A stretch of 64,000 bases of DNA, taken from positions 7,323,501 to 7,387,500 of the forward strand of contig NZ_CP127173.1 of assembly GCF_030264295.1 (NCBI RefSeq), written 5' to 3'. Shown here piece after piece: positions 8,755 through 17,246 of the stretch (its first letter is position 1; each line of letters opens with the position of its first letter). Under the pieces are notes generated by a model. It was not told the origin of the DNA. It saw only the letters and a program-made list of their open reading frames with translations, and made no database searches. This stretch comes from Amycolatopsis nalaikhensis (GTDB taxonomy: Bacteria; Actinomycetota; Actinomycetes; Mycobacteriales; Pseudonocardiaceae). The translations under genes were made by a program, and so were the position numbers.

Positions 8755-10289
8755 GCCCGGACGCCGGGGCTCGCCGACAGCGTCAGCTCGCCGGGCCCGG
8801 AATGGCCGTCCAGCAAGGTGTACAGCGTCGGCGGCCCGGAAACCGCGATCGTCTTCGTGCCGTCCACGGTCACCGTGCCGGTGCCGCCCAGTACCCAGTG
8901 GACGGACGTGGCGTGGAAGGCCAGCCGCAGCCGGGCGCCGGGCCCGGCGGTCAGGTACTCGTCGGCCGAAGTCCACGTCCCGTCGAGCGCGAAGGTGTCG
9001 GGGTCGACGGCGGCGGGGAAGGTGTAGGCCCGCGTCCGCCCGGCGGTGACCCGGCTGCCGCTCGTGGACAGGGGCGTGTGCTCGGCGCCGAGGTAGGTCT
9101 CCGGGGTCAGGGATGTGGTCGGTGTCGTGTCGGGGACGTCGGTGGCCGGTGGCAGCCGGGTCGCGCCGGCGTCGGTGAGCGCGGCGCGGATCGCCTGTTC
9201 GAACTCCGCGTAGCCGCCTTCGCCGAAGCTGGTGCGCCGGACTTGGCCGGTCGCGTCGACCAGGTAGGCCGCGGGCCAGTACTGGTTGCCGTAGGCGTTC
9301 CAGGTGGCGTAGTCGTTGTCGACGGCGACCGGGTAGCGCACGCCGAGGGCCGCGGCCTGGTCGGCGACGTTGCCGGGATCGTGCTCGAACGCGAACTCCG
9401 GCGTGTGCACGCCGATCACCTCGAGCCCGGCCGCGCGGTAGGCGGCGTCCCACTGTTCCAGGTGCGGCAGCGCCCGCTGGCAGTTGATGCAGCTGTAGGT
9501 CCAGAAGCTGACGACGGCGACCTTCCCGCGCAGCGAAACGGGCTGCCCGCCCGGCGTGTTGAGCCAGGCGGTGATGCCGGTCGGGTCGGGGGCGTGGGTG
9601 AGCCGGTCGAGCTGGTCCGTGCCGACGGCCCGCTGCGCGGCCGCCGTGTAGTCCGGCACCGCGCGCTGCAGCGGGGCGGCGAGGTCGAAGGCCGTGACGG
9701 CGGCGACGGCCACCAGCGCGGCACCGGTGGCGACGCGCAGGCCGCGTGCGTGCGTCCGGAGGAACCGGGCCCGGCGGGCGAGCGCGCCACCCGAGACGGC
9801 CAGCACGAGCAGCGGGAGGCCCGTGCCCGCCCCGAACGCGGCGGTGAGCAGGAGGCTGTCGAACCCGATCCGCCCGGTCGCCCCGACTACGGCGATGGTG
9901 GCCAGCACCGGCCCCGCGCACGGCACGTAGACCAGGCCCAGCGCCAATCCGGTGGCGAACCCGCCGCGCCCGGGCGCCGCGGCCCGGGTCCGGAGCCGGG
10001 CGAACGGCCGTTCCAGCAGCTCGCCCACGTGCGGGACGAGCAGGCCGATACCCAGCAGGACGAGCGCGGCGATCCCGGCGTTCCGCAAGAGCGTGGCGGG
10101 CAGGTGCAGGGCGTCGAGCAGGAGCGAGCCGAACAGCGTGGTCAGGCTGAAGCTCGTCACCAGGCCGCCGACGACACCCCACGGCCGCCGCGCACCCGCC
10201 GTCAGGACGACGGGCAGGACCGGGAGCACGCACGGCGAGAGGCTGGTGACGATCCCGGCGAGCAGGCCGGCGAGGAGAAGGGAGGGCAC
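8733..10289 (-). CDS. DipZ-like fusion: CcdA membrane domain plus thioredoxin-like domain
   Basis: Encodes 518 residues. The N-terminal half is a CcdA/DsbD-beta type six-helix module with the two membrane cysteines in the expected places, SLSPCVLPVLP (Cys20) and YVPCAGPVL (Cys124). The periplasmic half is a TlpA/thioredoxin fold with redox pair CINC (Cys267, Cys270) in FWTYSCINCQRALPHLEQW, followed by a C-terminal beta-rich domain as in mycobacterial DipZ. It should carry electrons across the membrane to reduce extracytoplasmic disulfides. A TetR gene diverges from it across a 128-base gap that holds a perfect inverted repeat. Confidence 0.9.
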   Translation of the reverse strand: MPSLLLAGLLAGIVTSLSPCVLPVLPVVLTAGARRPWGVVGGLVTSFSLTTLFGSLLLDALHLPATLLRNAGIAALVLLGIGLLVPHVGELLERPFARLRTRAAAPGRGGFATGLALGLVYVPCAGPVLATIAVVGATGRIGFDSLLLTAAFGAGTGLPLLVLAVSGGALARRARFLRTHARGLRVATGAALVAVAAVTAFDLAAPLQRAVPDYTAAAQRAVGTDQLDRLTHAPDPTGITAWLNTPGGQPVSLRGKVAVVSFWTYSCINCQRALPHLEQWDAAYRAAGLEVIGVHTPEFAFEHDPGNVADQAAALGVRYPVAVDNDYATWNAYGNQYWPAAYLVDATGQVRRTSFGEGGYAEFEQAIRAALTDAGATRLPPATDVPDTTPTTSLTPETYLGAEHTPLSTSGSRVTAGRTRAYTFPAAVDPDTFALDGTWTSADEYLTAGPGARLRLAFHATSVHWVLGGTGTVTVDGTKTIAVSGPPTLYTLLDGHSGPGELTLSASPGVRAYSFTFG

Positions 10290-10305
10290 GAACGCGATCG
10301 TATTG

Positions 10306-10334
10306 ATTCATAACCGCTCTGACGGGTTATGAAT
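10306..10334. promoter_or_regulatory. Perfect inverted repeat, candidate TetR operator
   Basis: ATTCATAACC (10306-10315) and GGTTATGAAT (10325-10334) are perfect inverse arms separated by nine bases. It is AT-rich against a GC-rich background and sits between the divergent DipZ-like and TetR genes, the usual place for a TetR autoregulatory operator. Confidence 0.6.
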
Positions 10335-10417
10335 GGGACGTAAGACTCTCGTCATGAGCGTCACAGAGTTGTGGCGGTTACCGGTCTGAAGGCGACAACG
10401 GGGGGTATGTTGGAGGA

Positions 10418-10963
10418 GTGAGAGCCGACGCCGCGCGCAACCTGGAACTGCTGCTGACGACGGGCGCCCGCATGCTCGCCGACGACCCCGCCACGAGCAT
10501 CGCGGCGATCGCGGCGGAAGCCGGCGTCGACCGCCGCACGGTGTACCGCCGGTTCACCGGCCGCGAGGAGCTGCTGGCGGCGGTGTACGAGGCCCGCCTC
10601 GACGCGATCGAGGCGGCCAGCGAGGCGGCCCGGCTCCGCGAGGCGCCGGTGGCGGTGGCCTTGCACCGGTACGTCGAGGGGATCGTCGGGGTGAACCGCA
10701 AGTGGCCGACCGAGGTGGCCGCGATGCGCTCGTACCCGGAGATCTGGGCGCGCCGCCTGCGCGCGGTGGACGAAGTGGACCAGTTCCTCCAGCGCGCGAC
10801 CGACGAAGGCTTGCTGCGGACGGGGTTGCCGACCCGCTGGCCGGGCAACGTCCTCGGGCAGCTGCTGCACCTGTCCACCCGGGAACTGCCCGAATTGAGC
10901 GACGCGCAGGCCGCCGACGTCATCGTCGACACGTTCCTGCGGGCCTTCGGCGCGGACCGCTGA
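10418..10963 (+). CDS. TetR-family transcriptional regulator
   Basis: Encodes 181 residues from a GTG at 10418 preceded by GGAGG-like bases (TTGGAGGA). The N-terminal HTH reads SIAAIAAEAGVDRRTVYRRF, typical of TetR, at about residues 30-50; the remainder is a helical ligand-binding domain with no recognisable ligand signature. It diverges from the DipZ-like gene, with a perfect AT-rich inverted repeat between them, so autoregulation and control of the thiol-redox gene are likely. It converges with the epoxide hydrolase gene 17 bases on. Confidence 0.88.
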   Translation: MRADAARNLELLLTTGARMLADDPATSIAAIAAEAGVDRRTVYRRFTGREELLAAVYEARLDAIEAASEAARLREAPVAVALHRYVEGIVGVNRKWPTEVAAMRSYPEIWARRLRAVDEVDQFLQRATDEGLLRTGLPTRWPGNVLGQLLHLSTRELPELSDAQAADVIVDTFLRAFGADR

Positions 10964-10979
10964 GCGAAGCCCGGTGCGG

Positions 10980-12206
10980 TCAGGTGCGGCGTCCGCGGAA
11001 GGTGCGGCGCAGGTCCGCCACCCACAGGTCGGGGACCTCCCACGGGATGAAGTGGCCGCCGCGGTCGTGGGCCGTCAGGTTGACGTGGTTGTACCAAGCC
11101 GCGCGGTCACTGTCCAAAAAGCTCCGCACCCGCCCCTCGGTGGTGACTCCCGGCGGGTTTTCGTAGCCGACGAACGTGATGCCCGTCGGCGCCTCCACCA
11201 CCGGCCACCGGTCGTGGGCCGGGGTCCACGGGTAGCGGTTGTTGTTGGCGTACGTGCGGATCGACGTGCCGATCGAGTTCGTCACCCAGTAGATCATCGC
11301 GTGGGTGAGCAGGTCGTCCTTGCTGAACACGGTTTCGACGTCGCCGCCGTTGTCGCTCCACTTCACCCAGCGTTCGAGGATCCACGCGAGCATCCCCGGC
11401 GGCGAATCCGACAGTCCGTAGGCGAGGGTGCTCGAGTCGAGCACGTGCGCGGCGAGGTGGACGGCGAACCGCTTGTCCAGGGCGATCACTTTCGCGTGGA
11501 CGTCGGCGGGCAGTCCCTCCGGGATGGACCGGCCACCGCTGAAGTCCCACGCGCGGTCGCCGGTGAAGAAGTCCAGCTTCAGGCCCGAGCCGATGTGGAT
11601 GCCGTGGAGCTCGGCGGCGTACTTGTGGCCCAGCTGCCCGGTGACGAGGGCGCCGACGTCGCAGCCCGCCGCGGCGTACTTGCCGTAGCCGAGCACGCCG
11701 GTCATCAGCTCGTGCCAGACGTCGGCGACCTTCCAGAAGTTCATGTCCGGGTGCCGCGGCAGCGGTGAGGAGAACCCGAAGCCGGGGAACGACGGGACGA
11801 TCACGTCGAAAGCCTCGGCCGGGTCGCCGCCGTGCGCGCCCGGGTCGGCCAGCGGGTCGACGACCTTCGCCCAGTGCCAGAACGTCCACGGCCAGCCGTG
11901 GGTGAGGATCAGCGGCGTCGGATCGGGGCCGACGCCCGGCTTGCGCATGAAGTGCACCGGCACGCCGCCGACGTCGACCCGGTAGTGCTCGTAGGCGTTG
12001 ATCGCCGCCTCGGCCCGGCGCCAGTCGTACTCGGTGTGCCAGTACTCGACGAGCTCCTGCAGGTAACCGCGGGGCACGCCGTAGAACCCGTCTTCGTTGC
12101 CGACGTCGTCCGGCCAGCGGGTCAGCTCCAGGCGCTGCTTCAGGTCGGCGAGCACCTCGTCGGGCACGTGGATCGGGGCCGGCGTCAGCGGGAAGCTCAT
12201 CGTCAT
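10980..12206 (-). CDS. Epoxide hydrolase (alpha/beta hydrolase with EHN domain)
   Basis: Encodes 408 residues from ATG at 12204-12206, overlapping the stop of the upstream MarR gene. The N-terminal epoxide-hydrolase domain (LKQRLELTRWPDD, GYLQELVEYW) precedes an alpha/beta hydrolase core. Visible catalytic elements are the oxyanion motif HGWPWTFW (from residue 103), nucleophile Asp183 in AGCDVGALV and a C-terminal histidine near residue 385 in RGGHFIPWE. The enzyme adds water to an epoxide to form a diol. Operon structure with a MarR repressor suggests induction by its aromatic or epoxide substrate. Confidence 0.9.
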   Translation of the reverse strand: MTMSFPLTPAPIHVPDEVLADLKQRLELTRWPDDVGNEDGFYGVPRGYLQELVEYWHTEYDWRRAEAAINAYEHYRVDVGGVPVHFMRKPGVGPDPTPLILTHGWPWTFWHWAKVVDPLADPGAHGGDPAEAFDVIVPSFPGFGFSSPLPRHPDMNFWKVADVWHELMTGVLGYGKYAAAGCDVGALVTGQLGHKYAAELHGIHIGSGLKLDFFTGDRAWDFSGGRSIPEGLPADVHAKVIALDKRFAVHLAAHVLDSSTLAYGLSDSPPGMLAWILERWVKWSDNGGDVETVFSKDDLLTHAMIYWVTNSIGTSIRTYANNNRYPWTPAHDRWPVVEAPTGITFVGYENPPGVTTEGRVRSFLDSDRAAWYNHVNLTAHDRGGHFIPWEVPDLWVADLRRTFRGRRT

Positions 12207-12637
12207 CTCCTGGACGTCTGGTTGAGTTCGACCAAGCGCGCCAACGCGGGCAAGGCCGCCGCGATGGCCGCGCGCTCGGCCGGGGCCAGCCGGTCGGCGA
12301 GTTCCTCGAGGCGGGCCAGGCGCTCGGCCCGCCGTCCCTCCACGACCGCGCGGCCCGCGTCGGTGATGTGGACGAGGACCCCGCGGCCGTCCGAAGGGGC
12401 CGGGCGCCGCTCCACCAGCCCGTCGCGCTCCAGCTTGGTCACGATCTGGGTGACCGCCGACTGCGTGACCTGTTCGCTGGCGGTCAGTTCGGTGAGCCGG
12501 CAGGGACCGACGCCGGCCAGCGTGTGGAGCACGGACAGCGTCGTGAAGCTCCACCGCTGCTTCGCCGGGATCCGGATGGCCATCCGGGTGAAGTCCTCGA
12601 ACACCGACGACAGCTCGGTGACGTTCAGCTCGGGCAC
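12203..12637 (-). CDS. MarR-family transcriptional regulator
   Basis: Encodes 144 residues. The winged helix is clear: LTELTASEQVTQSAVTQIV for the recognition region and DGLVERRPAPSDGRGVLVHI for the wing. Likely represses its own operon (with the epoxide hydrolase, four-base overlap) and perhaps the divergent SDR gene. The intergenic space holds the 13-base palindrome AACTTAATAAGTT, a good size and composition for a MarR site. Confidence 0.9.
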   Translation of the reverse strand: MPELNVTELSSVFEDFTRMAIRIPAKQRWSFTTLSVLHTLAGVGPCRLTELTASEQVTQSAVTQIVTKLERDGLVERRPAPSDGRGVLVHITDAGRAVVEGRRAERLARLEELADRLAPAERAAIAAALPALARLVELNQTSRR

Positions 12638-12654
12638 GCCGCAAGTGTATCAGC

Positions 12655-12667
12655 AACTTAATAAGTT
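12655..12667. promoter_or_regulatory. AT-rich palindrome, candidate MarR operator
   Basis: AACTTAATAAGTT is a perfect palindrome around a central A, 18 bases upstream of the marR start and 73 bases upstream of the divergent SDR gene. The context is unusually AT-rich (ACTTAATAAGTTTCTAATG) and probably also contains promoter elements. Confidence 0.6.
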
Positions 12668-12739
12668 TCTAATGTTGTCTGCGGCTTGTATACGCGGGTC
12701 CGGCAGGCTCGGGGGTGAGAACCGAGGGAAAGGACACCC

Positions 12740-13561
12740 ATGAAGCTTTTGGCGGGGAAGATCGCCGTGGTCACCGGAGCCAGCCGCGGCGTGGGCAAGG
12801 GCATCGCGCTCGAGCTCGGCGCGGCGGGGGCGACGGTCTACGTGACCGGCCGCAGCGAGAGCGCCGGCCCGCTGCCCGGGACGATCGGCGAGACCGCGGC
12901 CGAGGTGACCCGGCTCGGCGGCACCGGCGTCGCGGTGCGGTGCGACCACCACGACGACGACCGGGTGGCCGCCGTGTTCGCCCGCGTCCGCGACGACCAC
13001 GGACGGCTCGACGTCCTGGTGAACAACGTCTTCTCGGCGCCGGACCTGGCGCGGTGGCTGAACCGGCCGTTCTGGGAGCTGCCCGTGTCGGCGTGGGACG
13101 AGGTGCTCGGCATCGGGGCGCGCTCGCACTACGTCGCGAGCGTGTTCGCCGCGCCGCTGCTGTTCGCCGCCGGGCGGGGGCTGGGCGTCAACGTCTCGTC
13201 GTCGGGAGCCGTGTCGTACCAGCAGAACACCGTCTACGGCGTCGGGAAGGCGGCGGTGGACAAGATGACCGCGGACATGGCCGTGGAGCTGAAGCCGCAC
13301 GACGTCGCGGTGGTGTCGCTGTGGCCGGGGCTCGTGCGCACCGAGCTGCTCGCCACCGCCGCGCGCTTCACCGAGGACGGCCGGGCCGTGCTGGACATCC
13401 CCGGCGCGGGCGAGTTCGACCTCGGCGCGGCCGAGTCGCCGAGGTTCGCCGGCCGCGGGGTGGCGGCGCTCGCGGCCGACCCCGGCGTGCTCGAGCACAC
13501 CGGCCAGGTGCGCACGACCGCCGGACTCGCGCAGCGGTACGGCTTCCCCGACGCGGGATGA
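12740..13561 (+). CDS. Short-chain dehydrogenase/reductase
   Basis: Encodes 273 residues from ATG at 12740 with GGGAAAGGA upstream. The Rossmann signature TGASRGVGKGIALEL is at about residues 13-27, NNV near residue 95, and the catalytic tetrad is visible as serines in NVSSSGAV followed by YGVGK. The segment RSESAGPLPGTIGETAAEV and the following histidine-rich stretch resemble the DHRS1-like SDR subgroup. It uses NAD(P)H; the substrate is unknown. It diverges from the MarR/epoxide hydrolase operon, so a shared inducer is plausible. Confidence 0.88.
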   Translation: MKLLAGKIAVVTGASRGVGKGIALELGAAGATVYVTGRSESAGPLPGTIGETAAEVTRLGGTGVAVRCDHHDDDRVAAVFARVRDDHGRLDVLVNNVFSAPDLARWLNRPFWELPVSAWDEVLGIGARSHYVASVFAAPLLFAAGRGLGVNVSSSGAVSYQQNTVYGVGKAAVDKMTADMAVELKPHDVAVVSLWPGLVRTELLATAARFTEDGRAVLDIPGAGEFDLGAAESPRFAGRGVAALAADPGVLEHTGQVRTTAGLAQRYGFPDAG

Positions 13562-13621
13562 CCGGCGGCGCGCCGGGCCGCCGAGTAGATTCCGGGGGAG
13601 GTGCCCCGACCGAGGAGATCC

Positions 13622-14776
13622 ATGGACCAGCTGGATGACGTCGAGCAGGCCATTGTGGACACCGTGCGCGAGTTCGTCGACCGCGATGTGCGCCCGGTCG
13701 TGCGGGAGCTGGAGCATGCCAACACGTATCCGGAAGTGCTCATCGAGCGGATGAAGGAGCTGGGGGTCTATGGGCTGGCGATCCCCGAGCCCTATGGCGA
13801 CGTTCGGGTGTCGACGCCGTGTTATGCGCTGGTGACCGAGGAGCTGGCTCGCGGGTGGATGAGCCTGGCGGGGGCGATGGGCGGGCACACGGTCGTCGCG
13901 AAGCTGATCCTCACCTTCGGCACGGAAGAGCAGAAGCAGCGCTATTTGCCGCGCATGGCGACTGGTGAGCTGCGGGCGACGATGGCGTTGACCGAGCCCG
14001 GTGGTGGTTCGGATCTGCAGGCCCTGCGCACCACCGCACGCAAGGACGGGGGCGAGTACGTCGTCGACGGCACCAAGACGTGGATCAGCAACGCTCGCCG
14101 CTCGGGCCTGGTGGCGTTGTTGTGCAAGACCGACCCGAAGGCCGAGCCCGCTCATCGCGGGATCAGCATCCTGCTCGTGGAGAAGGGCCCGGGGTTCACC
14201 GTGTCCCGGGACTTGCCGAAGCTGGGCTACAAGGGTGTCGAGAGCTGTGAGATCGTCTTCGACGGTTGCCGGGTGCCGGAGACGGCGTTGCTCGGCGAGG
14301 CCGAGGGGGCGGGGTTCGCGCAGATGATGCGCGGGCTGGAGATCGGGCGGATCCAGGTCGCGGCGCGGGCCACCGGGGTTGCGCGGGCGGCGTTCGACGA
14401 CGCTCTGCGGTACGCCCAGGAGCGGGAGTCGTTCGGGAAGCCGATCTGGAAGCACCAGTCGGTCGGCAATCACCTGGCGACGATGGCGACCAAGCTGACC
14501 GCGGCGCGGCAGCTGCTGCTGCACGCCGCGCGCCGGTACGACACCGGGGAGCGCGCCGACCTGGAAGCGGGGATGGCGAAGCTGTTCTGCTCGGAGACGG
14601 CGATGGAGGTCGCGCTGGATGCGATCCGGGTGCACGGCGGTTACGGCTATTCGACGGAGTTCGACGTCGAGCGTTATTTCCGGGACGCGCCGCTGATGAT
14701 CGTGGGCGAGGGCACCAACGAGATCCAGCAGAACGTGATCGTCGGCCAGCTCGTGGCCCGCGGCGGGTTGCCGTGA
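13622..14776 (+). CDS. Acyl-CoA dehydrogenase
   Basis: Encodes 384 residues from ATG at 13622; an upstream start at 13601 lacks a sensible leader. It has the FAD/substrate loop ALTEPGGGSDLQAL, the helix ERESFGKPIWKHQSV, and the C-terminal signature RDAPLMIVGEGTNEIQQ with the likely catalytic glutamate at about residue 363. It oxidises an acyl-CoA to the 2-enoyl-CoA, passing electrons to electron-transfer flavoprotein. It is translationally coupled (GTGA overlap) to a hydratase-like gene, giving two consecutive beta-oxidation-type steps. Confidence 0.92.
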   Translation: MDQLDDVEQAIVDTVREFVDRDVRPVVRELEHANTYPEVLIERMKELGVYGLAIPEPYGDVRVSTPCYALVTEELARGWMSLAGAMGGHTVVAKLILTFGTEEQKQRYLPRMATGELRATMALTEPGGGSDLQALRTTARKDGGEYVVDGTKTWISNARRSGLVALLCKTDPKAEPAHRGISILLVEKGPGFTVSRDLPKLGYKGVESCEIVFDGCRVPETALLGEAEGAGFAQMMRGLEIGRIQVAARATGVARAAFDDALRYAQERESFGKPIWKHQSVGNHLATMATKLTAARQLLLHAARRYDTGERADLEAGMAKLFCSETAMEVALDAIRVHGGYGYSTEFDVERYFRDAPLMIVGEGTNEIQQNVIVGQLVARGGLP

Positions 14777-15621
14777 ACCTCGCGGACGTCCTGCGCGGCT
14801 GGGCACCCGCGCCGCTGGAGACGGCCGAGGTGATCGGGCCGTGGCCCACGGCGGCGTTCTCGGCGTTGCTGGACCTGCCCGGCGCCGTCGCCGGGCCGGG
14901 TGAGCCGTTGCCTCCGTTGTGGCACTGGTTCCACTTCCTCGAGCCGACCCCGCAGGCCGCGCTGGGGGAGGACGGCCACCCGGCGGAGGGCCGGTTCCTG
15001 CCGCCGATCCCGGACCGCCGGCGCATGATCGCGGGCGGGCGGCTGTGGGTGCACGCGCCGATCCGCATCGGCGACCGGATCGACCGGCGCAGCGAACTGG
15101 CCGAGGTCGCGGTCAAGGACGGCCGCAGCGGGCAGCTGGCGTTCGTGACCGTCCGCCACGAATACCGGCGCGGCGGCGAGCTGCTGCTCACCGAGGACCA
15201 GGACGTCGTCTACCGGTCCCAGCCCGCCGGTCAGCCGCGGCGGCTCGCGACGCCGGTGGCGGCCGAGGAGCCGCCGCACGACTGGAAGATCGCCATGTCG
15301 ACCGGGCCGCAGGTGCTGTTCCGGTTCAGCGCGCTGACCTACAACACCCACCGCATCCACTACGACCAGCCGTACGTCACCGGCGTCGAGGGGTATCCCG
15401 GCCTCGTCGTGCACGGGCCCTTGCTCGCGCTGTTGCTGCTGGAGATCCCGCGCCGGTACGGCGACCGGCCGGTCGCGGCGTTCGACTACCGGCTGTCAAG
15501 CCCGGTGTTCGCCGGGGCGACGGTGCTCACCCACGGTCGCCGGGACGGCGACGGCGTCGCCCTGTCGGCGATGGCCGAAGGCGGGGCCCGGGCCGTCACC
15601 GGCACCGCGCGCTTCGCCTGA
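14773..15621 (+). CDS. MaoC/FAS1-like double hot-dog acyl-CoA hydratase
   Basis: Encodes 282 residues from GTG at 14773, overlapping the acyl-CoA dehydrogenase stop by four bases. The first half resembles the FAS1-like dehydratase domain (WHWFHFLEPTPQAALG, RRMIAGGRLWVHAPIRIGD) and the second half a MaoC hot-dog, with the hydratase-type segment TYNTHRIHYDQPYV. This is the architecture of mesaconyl-C4-CoA hydratase and related actinobacterial enzymes. With its partner it would hydrate the enoyl-CoA product. The exact acyl chain is unknown. Confidence 0.82.
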   Translation: MNLADVLRGWAPAPLETAEVIGPWPTAAFSALLDLPGAVAGPGEPLPPLWHWFHFLEPTPQAALGEDGHPAEGRFLPPIPDRRRMIAGGRLWVHAPIRIGDRIDRRSELAEVAVKDGRSGQLAFVTVRHEYRRGGELLLTEDQDVVYRSQPAGQPRRLATPVAAEEPPHDWKIAMSTGPQVLFRFSALTYNTHRIHYDQPYVTGVEGYPGLVVHGPLLALLLLEIPRRYGDRPVAAFDYRLSSPVFAGATVLTHGRRDGDGVALSAMAEGGARAVTGTARFA

Positions 15622-15869
15622 GGTAAAACCGCAGGTCACGGTTGCGCATCGGTGAAACGCCGGCGCCTTCGGGCGATCCCGTGCGCGCGTAGCACGTTGC
15701 GCCGATCGGAGCAAGGGGCCTGTGTCACTCGCAGTCAGGCCGGTCGCCCGGGGTGAACACCCGCCCGGAATTCGCACACTCTTCGTGACGGTCCGCCTGG
15801 GCCACGCCGGTGCTTCCCCGCCTCACCGCACCGGCACCACACCTGACGTAACACTCTGGGAGATTCACC

Positions 15870-16322
15870 ATGCGCAAGATCAGCAAGCGTTCCGCGGTCG
15901 TCCTCGGCGCCGCCGGTGCCGTGCTCGTGGCCGGCGTCGCCTACGCGGCCTGGACCAGCACCGGCACGGGCTCGGGCGCGGTCACCTCGACCACCTCGGT
16001 CGACTCGAAGATCACGTCGGTCAGCTCGGACCACGCGCTGTACCCCGGCAACAGCACCACCTTCGTCGTCAAGGTCACCAACCCGAACGCGTACCCGGTC
16101 GTGGTGAACAGCATCAGCGCCGGTTCGTCGGACGAGGTCGGCGGCTGCGCCGCGGGCACGGTCACCAGTGCCGCCGTCACCAACCCGACGGGCACCATCG
16201 CGCCGGGCTCGACCGCGGACTACACCCTCACCGCGACCATGGACAAGAACGCGTCGGACGCCTGCAAGAGCCAGCCGTTCACGCTGTCGCTGACGGCCAC
16301 CCTGTCGTCGAACGCCTCCTGA
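15870..16322 (+). CDS. Small secreted protein, pilus-operon family member 1
   Basis: Encodes 150 residues from ATG at 15870 with GGGAG upstream. A signal peptide (MRKISKRSAVVLGAAGAVLVAG...) ends near VAYA, after which the mature protein would begin AWTSTGTGSGAV. A later stretch ALYPGNSTTFVVKVTNPNAY leads into PVVVNSISAG, and two cysteines (GGCAAG, DACKS) could form a disulfide. The first feature recurs in the genes at 16767 and 17243; the second also at 16767 and, weaker, at 16333. I do not recognise the family. As first gene of the pilus operon it may be a surface or pilus-associated subunit. Confidence 0.8.
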   Translation: MRKISKRSAVVLGAAGAVLVAGVAYAAWTSTGTGSGAVTSTTSVDSKITSVSSDHALYPGNSTTFVVKVTNPNAYPVVVNSISAGSSDEVGGCAAGTVTSAAVTNPTGTIAPGSTADYTLTATMDKNASDACKSQPFTLSLTATLSSNAS

Positions 16323-16332
16323 TCCGCGGCCG

Positions 16333-16770
16333 ATGTCCAAGTGGTGGCTCGGCGCGCTCGCGGTGGTCGCGCTCGCCGGGTTCGCGGCCGGGCCCTCGGC
16401 GGTGGCCCCGGCCGCGAACGGCACCGGCATCAAGCCGTTCGGCATCACCGACGTCCCCGGCCGCGCCACCGCGCTGGTGCCCGGCGCGACCGGGACGCGG
16501 TGGATCCGGCTGAAGAACGCCGAGAACTTCCCGATCCTCGTCCGGACGGTCGCCGCCGCGGTGGGACGGCCCGTCGACGGCGCGGGCAAGCCCGTCCCGG
16601 CCTGCCCGGCGTCGTCGGTGCGGGTCGACCCGCTCGCGACGCCCGTCACGGTGACCGGCGACGGCACGGCCGACGTCGCGCTCACCACCCACATGGTCCC
16701 CGGCGCGCCCGACGCGTGCCGCGGGCTCACCTTTCCCTTGACGTACACAGGAACGGCGGTCAAGCCATGA
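16333..16770 (+). CDS. Small secreted protein, pilus-operon family member 2
   Basis: Encodes 145 residues. The start MSKWWLGALAVVALAGFAAG is a signal peptide or N-terminal anchor. The mature part has the shared beta-strand pattern seen in its neighbours, here VPGATGTRWIRLKNAENFPILV followed by RTVAAAVG (compare LYPG...NPYPVVV in members 1 and 3), and two cysteines (PACPASS, DACRG). It overlaps the next gene by four bases (ATGA), so it is in the same operon. Function unknown; an extracytoplasmic structural role is inferred from context. Confidence 0.75.
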   Translation: MSKWWLGALAVVALAGFAAGPSAVAPAANGTGIKPFGITDVPGRATALVPGATGTRWIRLKNAENFPILVRTVAAAVGRPVDGAGKPVPACPASSVRVDPLATPVTVTGDGTADVALTTHMVPGAPDACRGLTFPLTYTGTAVKP

Positions 16771-17246
16771 ACAACCCGACCCTGCGCCGCGTGCTCGTGG
16801 TCACCACGGTGGTCGGCGCGACGCTGGGCGGCGGGATCGCCGTCGCGGCGTGGACGAGCTCCGGCTCGGGCACGGCGACGGCGAAGGCCGGCACCGCCAC
16901 GGCGCCGACGACCGGCACGGTGGACGCGTCGGCGATCACCACCGGCCTGCTCTACCCCGGTGCGCTGGGCACCGCGAAGCTCCTGGTGAACAACCCCAAT
17001 CCCTATCCGGTGGTGGTCACCAGGGTGGCCGCCGGGACCGGTGCGCCGACCGGTTCCGGCGGTATCGGTCCGTGCACGGCGACGGGCATCACCTGGCGGG
17101 AGCAGACCCCGCAGACGGCGGTGGCCGCGGACGGCAACGCGACGATCACGTTGCCCGACGCGGTCGCCATGGCGTCCACAGTGGACGACGGCTGCCAGGG
17201 CGCGGTGTTCTCGATCCCGGTGACCGTGACGGTGGCGAGCTCGTGA
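16767..17246 (+). CDS. Small secreted protein, pilus-operon family member 3
   Basis: Encodes 159 residues from ATG at 16767. The signal peptide (MNNPTLRRVLVVTTVVGATLG...) ends at IAVA, followed by AWTSSGSGTATAKAG, nearly the same mature start as member 1. The body carries LLYPGALGTAKLLVNNPNPY followed by PVVVTRVAAG, clearly homologous to member 1, and a cysteine pair (GPCTATG, DDGCQG). The motif just after cleavage loosely recalls SipW-type secreted proteins (TasA/camelysin), but I cannot assign it. Coupled to both neighbours by overlapping start/stop. Confidence 0.78.
   Translation: MNNPTLRRVLVVTTVVGATLGGGIAVAAWTSSGSGTATAKAGTATAPTTGTVDASAITTGLLYPGALGTAKLLVNNPNPYPVVVTRVAAGTGAPTGSGGIGPCTATGITWREQTPQTAVAADGNATITLPDAVAMASTVDDGCQGAVFSIPVTVTVASS

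Noticed and set aside
7609..10311. Long open frames on both strands around the SARP and DipZ-like genes
   Set aside because: They run through recognisable SARP and DipZ domains in wrong frames; only 6316-8754 and 8733-10289 carry conserved motifs.
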